Source: Luidia sarsii
Taxonomy: Eukaryota > Echinodermata > Asteroidea > Paxillosida > Luidiidae
DNA length: 64,000 bases
NCBI GenBank assembly: GCA_949987565.1
Contig: OX465116.1
Span: 2,753,787 to 2,817,786, forward strand
Direction: 5' to 3'
Position numbers and translations under genes: made by a program. Of this stretch, positions 59,405 through 64,000 are shown piece by piece. Below the pieces are notes generated by a model. The model saw nothing but the letters and a program-made list of their open reading frames with translations, did no database searches and was not told the DNA's origin. The number at the start of each line of letters is the position of its first letter. The first letter of the stretch is position 1.

Positions 59405-59495
59405 GCATGGAGAAGAATGTAATACAATAAGGGTTTGGATCTACTCATATATAATTAGCACTGCATGCTCACTGTTTTACACCATTGTCTGAATC
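59405..59495 (-). mobile_element. SINE fragment
   Basis: GAGAAGAATGTAATACAATA then GGGTTTGGATCTACTCATAT and ATTAGCACTGCATGCTCACT align with the tail of the SINE at 54.9 kb. Confidence 0.45.
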
Positions 59496-59777
59496 TATGG
59501 CCATTTACAAAATGAAGGCTTAGGCTCAGGCTTCGGTCATATTTCTCTTACCCATTAAATGTCACTGGCAGCTAGCGTTTGGCCAAAGTTTCTTGGTGAA
59601 TACTCTGTACGTATCAAGCCAACAAACCTTCAAATTCGGGGACAAACCACAACCTGGATTTTCAGGTTTTGTCAGACAGGGACGAAGCCTGAGCCCGAGC
59701 CTGATCCATGGAATCGTGTAGGGCCTGTGATGCAATGCCTGTGATGCAAGGCTGTTATAAACTACAGACTCCAATCC

Positions 59778-59946
59778 TCCACACAACCTCGACCAGCTCC
59801 ATGATCAATGGAGTAGGATGTACATGTATTCACTACAAAACAGGAGTTCCAGGTTTGAATCCCGCCCAAGCAGCCTGGATTTCTTCGGCAGGCAAGCGGG
59901 CAAAGCATTGCATAAAGTGCTAATTATACCGGCAAACCCTCGATGA
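59778..59946 (+). mobile_element. tRNA-derived SINE copy, + strand
   Basis: CCTCGACCAGCTCCATGATC begins the head; CCAGGTTTGAATCCCGCCC carries the B box; then GGCAGGCAAGCGGGCAAAGC and CGGCAAACCCTCGATG, the tail seen in the other copies in reverse. Confidence 0.6.
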
Positions 59947-60717
59947 ATTAAATTGGATGGCTCTCCACTCAGAGATGTAGAAGTTGATGGTTGCATGAAC
60001 ACGCAGCTTGCCAAAGCTAGGACATGCTCCAGTGTTTGTGCAGCTTGGCAAGCTTCTACATGTACATTCTATATATTGGTACAAATCAGATCGGGCCCTT
60101 TTCCAGACCCCGGCTTAGGCTTCAACTCCGGCTTCGTCTCAGTTATCCAAATGCTGAAATACAAGTTGTAGTTCTTTGCTGAAGTTGAAGCTTTGGATTC
60201 CTTTTCAAAACTCAGTCAAACATTCAAAACTGATGCCAAAGGCTTGATGTTTTCAATGCCTTGTACTTGAAATGGATGAATGAACTAGAGACAAAGCTGG
60301 AGCATGGCCTAATCAGTGGTTCGCAGCAAGAGGAAAAACTGGAGTGCAGGGGGTTCAGATTCAGACGAGTGACATAAGATGCCGGTACACTCTGCTGTTG
60401 AAGGTTGCAACACCATTTTCGGTGATGTTGCCAACTGCATCATCCCGGCAGGCTGTTCACAGACGTGCACTGCTGAGTGGATGAAAGTCCAGCCAGTATA
60501 GAGATGGTTCTGGATGCAGGTACTGCAAGGGCATGGCAAGGCATTGACAGGCTGGTACGGTGGACTCTACTGACAGTATCAATCTGAGGAAGTAGACCTT
60601 GAAGGTCTACTGGGCAAAATGCTGGTGTGCAATATGTCACCGCAAATCCTACTCTTTATGAATGTCCATATCGTTGCTAATCAACTGGAAGCTTCTTCAA
60701 TGATTGCACTCTCTCAC

Positions 60718-60878
60718 CTGCGGCACTCCCACTCGCAGATCAAACCGCCGGTATCCATGGAGACCAGGTTGCCGTGGCCCCCGACAAAGCCCAGGAAGAG
60801 CAAGGGGGACTTGTGGTGGCGGAGCAGGTCTGCAGGGATTTCCTGACCAATGAAATTCTTGGGCGCTGTCTGCGTTTC
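60718..60878 (-). CDS. Second gene, exon (161 bp)
   Basis: Acceptor AACTCTAAGCAG after a 13-T run; donor GTGAGAG. Phase 0 in, phase 2 out. NFIGQEIPADLLRHHKSPLL then FLGFVGGHGNLVSMDTGGLI and CEWEC. The GGHGNLVSMDTGGLICEWE run has the shape of a WD-type blade (G-x-L-v-s-x-D-x-x-G-x-i-x-x-W). This is the strongest sign of a beta-propeller. Confidence 0.8.
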
Positions 60879-61077
60879 CTGCTTAGAGTTACAAAAAAAA
60901 AAAAACACATTGGCAAGAGGTATTGCGTCCATGTCCTGGTCTAGAATTTTTTTGTCAAAAAGCTCTGTCCATTTCCCTTTACTTTGTCTGTTTGAAAATA
61001 AAAGGCTACATTCACTTGTTGTGATCCTGAACTATTGTAGCTAGGTTAATAACTTATGGTTGTTTGTATCTCAATGA

Positions 61078-61200
61078 GAGTAATGCATGTCCCGTCATTC
61101 AGTGTACGGCCAGCAGTGGTCAAGTTTGGTTCAGCTTGAAACCAGGTAGGACTACTGTAATGCTTCTGAATTTATGTTTATCTTTTAAAACTTGCCAGTG
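61078..61200 (+). pseudogene. RPB1 exon fragment, broken copy
   Basis: TGTACGGCCAGCAGTGGTCA and AGTTTGGTTCAGCTTGAAAC aligns with 61560-61680, including the GTAGG donor and about 55 bp of intron. One change makes an in-frame stop (GCT AGA becomes GCT TGA). Only the last third of the exon is present. Confidence 0.8.
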
Positions 61201-61415
61201 CTGATAGATTTAATCACCTAAAAATGAAATGAAATAAGATATCGCAATATCTTCCCAACGTCATAACATGTTTTAATGAAAGCAGAAATTTAAGAAATAG
61301 TGAGCATTTTTAAACTACAGTATTTGGCGTGACTGAAAAACTGCCTAATTTCTATTGCAAATCCCAAAGAACTTGACAGTAATTTGGAAATTCTGTTTAC
61401 GCATTTAATGATTAG

Positions 61416-61622
61416 GGTCATGGAGACACACAGGAGAAGAAGATTGCCCTCACAGCTGAGCGTGTCCATGAGATCTTCAAGCGTATCTCAGATGAGGAGA
61501 GTCTAGTCCTTGGAATGGATCCAAAGTTTACCCGGCCTGACTGGATGATCATCACAGTAATGCCTGTCCCACCACTCTGTGTACGGCCAGCAGTGGTCAT
61601 GTTTGGTTCAGCTAGAAACCAG
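61416..61622 (+). pseudogene. RNA polymerase II largest subunit (RPB1) single-exon fragment, frame open
   Basis: Acceptor GCATTTAATGATTAG, 69 open codons, donor GTAGG. The peptide has [33 protein letters not shown] and [19 protein letters not shown]. This is the conserved N-terminal clamp/active-site-proximal part of RPB1, where the usual text has RPAVVMxGSARNQ. The next expected residues (DDLTHKLADI type) are not found downstream on the + strand, nor are the zinc-binding ones upstream. So it is an isolated exon within an intron of a minus-strand gene, most likely a duplicated genomic piece, though a real gene with very long introns cannot be excluded. Confidence 0.85.
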
Positions 61623-61754
61623 GTAGGAATACTGTAATGCTTCTGAATTTATGATTATCTTCTAAAACTCGCCTCCCATATCAAGTCATACAGTATTCAA
61701 CTAACTAAAGGATTCTTAACCCAAGGCCTCAGTGCTTAAAGATTCGCAAATGGT

Positions 61755-61885
61755 CCTTCAAGGCCTTTGAGAAAGGTCCTGCTAGGATCGAAACGTCAGG
61801 CCCTCTAACCTTTTGAGATTGATGTATTGCAGGCCATTTTAGTCAGTGAGCAGTTTGCAAGAGTTTTTGTATGAACTTTTGAATG
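61755..61885 (+). mobile_element. CGAAACGTC module with full tail
   Basis: CTTTGAGAAAGGTCCTGCTA then GGATCGAAACGTCAGGCCC, and the tail GAGATTGATGTATTGCAGGC, GTCAGTGAGCAGTTTGCAAG. This is the best-preserved + strand copy and serves as reference for the others. Confidence 0.75.
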
Positions 61886-61923
61886 AGTTGTTGATTTTTT
61901 ATTTTTCAAGAGTCGTTTGATAC

Positions 61924-62022
61924 CTGAGGATGGCTGGCTGTCTCCATGTACTTAATCTGCGCATCCAGAACAGAGTTGCATTTCAGGATGTCTCCATTCT
62001 CCAAACCGACAACGATCGAGTT
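61924..62022 (-). CDS. Second gene, exon (99 bp)
   Basis: Acceptor GTTTGATTGCAG, donor GTATC. 33 codons, phase 0 at both ends: NSIVVGLENGDILKCNSVLD then AQIKYMETASHPQ. IVVGLENGDILKC is like an inner propeller strand pair. Confidence 0.8.
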
Positions 62023-62116
62023 CTGCAATCAAACACAAGAAAGCACAGGCTCCAATCGCGACCTTTAACTGGCCAGCAAGGCCACCAGATTTGAATCTGA
62101 ACCGTGGCCAACTCCA

Positions 62117-62676
62117 GCAAGATCTTCTCATTCAGTGTTGTTCTATGGTAATGCTGAAGATCTTCTCATTCAATGTTGTTCTATGATTATGCTGAAGATC
62201 TTCTCATTCAGTGTTGTTCTATGGTTATGCTGAAGAGCTTCTCATTCAGTGTTGTTCTATGGTTATGCTGAAGATCTTCTCATTCAGTGTTGTTCTATGG
62301 TTATGCTGAAGATCTTCCCATTCAGTGCTGTTCTATGGTTATGCTGAAGATCTTCTCATTCAGTGCTGTTGTATGGTTATGCTGAAGATCTTCTCATACA
62401 GTGCTGTTCTATGGTTATGCTGAAGATCTTCCCATTCAGTGCTGTTCTATGGTTATGCTGAAGATCTTCCCATTCAGTGCTGTTCTATGATTATGCTGAA
62501 GATCTTCCCATTCAGTGCTGTTCTATGATTAAGCTGAAGATCTTCTCATTCAGTGCTGTTCTATGATTAAGCTGAAGATCTTCTCATTCAGTGCTGTTCT
62601 ATGATTAAGCTGAAGATCTTCCCATTCAGTGCTGTTCTATGGTTATGCTGAAGATCTTCTCATTCAGTGCTGTTCT
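62117..62676. repeat. Tandem array, 38-bp unit, about 14.7 copies
   Basis: Unit GCTGAAGATCTTCTCATTCA + GTGCTGTTCTATGGTTAT. Variants (TTGTT/GCTGTT; GGTTAT/GATTAA; TTCTC/TTCCC) occur in runs of neighbouring units, as expected from recent local duplication. It lies in the intron between 62022 and 62809. Confidence 0.97.
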
Positions 62677-62808
62677 TTGTGTCTAGTTTTCTTTTAACAT
62701 TGGCAGTCAAAAGCCACGAGTGGAGGAACAATGAATTGAACAATGAATTGAACAATGAAGTGAACAATAGCCCATGCGGTGCATGAAATAGTTGTCTAGT
62801 TTCCTCAC

Positions 62809-62897
62809 CTGTGTGGCAAGTAAAGTGTGGGACGGATGGAAGATGGACAACGTGGGGCCTACCGCCGTTTCATGAACTCCAGCTTCTTTCAAAGGTC
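62809..62897 (-). CDS. Second gene, first visible exon (89 bp)
   Basis: Acceptor GGCTTTTCACAG, donor GTGAGG. It starts in phase 1, so earlier exons lie right of the window. AGVHETAVGPTLSIFHPSHT then LLATQ reads as a propeller blade (V-H-E-T-A-V-x-x-x-x-x-F-H-P), close to the usual VxxVxFHP pattern. Together the eleven exons give the C-terminal ~514 residues: propeller-like blades, a charged helix, a mixed alpha/beta part with another blade-like segment, and a helical end. Function not known to me. Confidence 0.8.
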
Positions 62898-63378
62898 CTG
62901 TGAAAAGCCAAGAAGAAGGTACATGCATCTTTCTTTTATGTTAAACACCGTGATTTGTGTCGGTGAGAGTGGAATTCTGCATTAGAAAGCAGAAGTCGTG
63001 GGTTCCAAATCCTGTGTTTTGAGCACACAGTGCTACACTCAAGAAAGTGAACATTGTCATTTCATCCAAGTGCTGAAATGGAACAGACGAGCTTCAAATG
63101 CAGAATTCAGACTTGAATCTACTGCAGCTAAGTTCTTGTTGTTGGGAGATATCGTAGTTAATGGTAAAATGCTTGACTGACTGGCACTTCCCCTTCATCA
63201 ACAAGCAAAGATATCTTACAAAGAGAAGTAATAGAAGCTAACATCCGGTATTTGGGAAAGGCATGACCCAAGGCCATCATACATGTACATGTACCTGAGG
63301 TGGTAGAGTGCTGGCACATCAAACCATAGGATGGAAGTTGAAAATCCAGACCCTAAAGCTAACTTTTGAAGAGGGTCT

Positions 63379-63518
63379 GGGGTGGATTTCACAAAGCCCT
63401 ATGATGCATCGTAACTTGGATAACCCATCGTAAGTTGTGTTAGGTCGTATGGTTTCGTGTGCATAGCTCATCGTCTTGCGATTGATCGTAAGTTACAGTG
63501 GGTTATGTGAAATCAACC
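63379..63518. mobile_element. 150-bp inverted-repeat element, copy 2
   Basis: GGGGTGGATTTCACAAAGCC to ATGTGAAATCAACC, with ATCGTCTTGCGATTGATCGT inside. Aligns with 52276-52424 with short gaps. Confidence 0.7.
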
Positions 63519-63655
63519 GCAGGTCTTCCAACAGCTACATCTGAGCTACCAATAGTGTAGGGCCACACAACTGATGAGATATAGCTGGTACTAGATGACA
63601 AGATTACAAAGGAATTGGCACTTTCAAAAATTGAAAAAAGGGCAAAGAAAACTTT

Positions 63656-63733
63656 GACTGGACTGGGACTTGAACCCAAGACCTCTGGATTAACGTACAT
63701 GCACTAGTGCTCTTCTAACTGAGCTATCCAGCC
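63656..63733 (-). tRNA. tRNA-like sequence, probably SINE head or tRNA-Lys pseudogene
   Basis: On the minus strand GGCTGGA ... TCCAGTC can form a 7-bp acceptor stem (one G-U). GCTCAGTTAGAAGAGC is a good D arm and TTGGGTTCAAGTCCCAG a good T arm with B box. The anticodon arm is too long and disordered (29 instead of about 23 bases between D and T arms), with GTGCATGTACGTTAATCCAG in place of a loop with anticodon. The frame is nearest to tRNA-Lys. Not a working tRNA as it stands. Confidence 0.5.
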
Positions 63734-64000
63734 CTTAGACGGTGGGCTTCCCTAATAGTCAACTATAGTCTTTGCCGGGATGGGGGCGCCAGTCAGAAGC
63801 TATTCAACCATTAACTGCCATACATCTCCAGGGATCACAACCCCGGTTTTATTCAGATGCAAACAACCAATTGTTGTAAACCTGGCTACAGCAGCTCGGG
63901 GAACACACAAAGTGGATGCAACTTTTTCAATTTATGCCAAACAAATAAAGGAAAAACTGACTGTGAACTTAAAAAAAATTTGAAAAATGACAAAGAAAAT

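Noticed and set aside
62117..62676. CTGAAGA in every 38-bp unit, as in a hammerhead
   Set aside because: No GAAAC follows at a suitable distance. Only part of a tandem repeat.
44223..62897. Second gene as DYNC2I1 (WDR60) or another dynein intermediate chain
   Set aside because: The exon texts do not fit what I know of that family; only a propeller-like pattern is shared.

Overview
This is a window of animal nuclear DNA. Evidence: exons with GT-AG borders and long introns, a glypican (an animal-only proteoglycan family), a piece of RNA polymerase II RPB1 with its splice sites, and dense families of transposon remnants. Frequent ACATGTACATGT-type microsatellites and repeated short non-autonomous elements suggest a marine invertebrate, possibly a deuterostome such as an echinoderm, hemichordate or amphioxus. 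That last step is inference; the sequence does not name a species.

Two genes lie in tandem, both on the minus strand. (1) A glypican: five exons between 37061 (start codon) and 9699, joined here in phase (172+159+143+552+257 bp, about 427 residues). They carry the signal peptide and all 14 cysteines expected of the glypican core. The C-terminal attachment and GPI region must lie left of the window or in exons I could not see in 1-9698. (2) A gene with a beta-propeller-like N-terminal part: eleven exons from 62897 down to a stop at 44223, all phase-compatible, about 514 residues of the C-terminal part. I do not recognise the family. Between them, 37.1-43.8 kb is intergenic: a 103-bp-arm inverted repeat just upstream of the glypican start, a 770-bp CT tract, a 755-bp minisatellite with a 12-bp unit, and an 85-bp tandem array.

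The rest is introns with a rich record of mobile elements. On the + strand, inside an intron of the second gene, sits one open RPB1 exon with both splice sites, plus a broken partial second copy 0.5 kb away. I see remnants of a Penelope-like retroelement (end of a GIY-YIG domain, 13-bp target-site duplication), a non-LTR reverse-transcriptase tail, tRNA-derived SINEs, and several inverted-repeat elements: two 495-bp copies in opposite orientation (one with a TTA duplication), two TGTGACCC-ended copies, and a back-to-back pair flanked by TTAA. A short module ending in CGAAACGTC occurs about ten times, sometimes as head-to-head hairpins, and has hammerhead-ribozyme-like features that are incomplete. 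A cluster of near-identical 16-mers matching the CTCF consensus lies at 47585-48110.

Most open frames in the window, including the longest one (in the CT tract) and those in the minisatellite, are products of repeats and are not called as genes.
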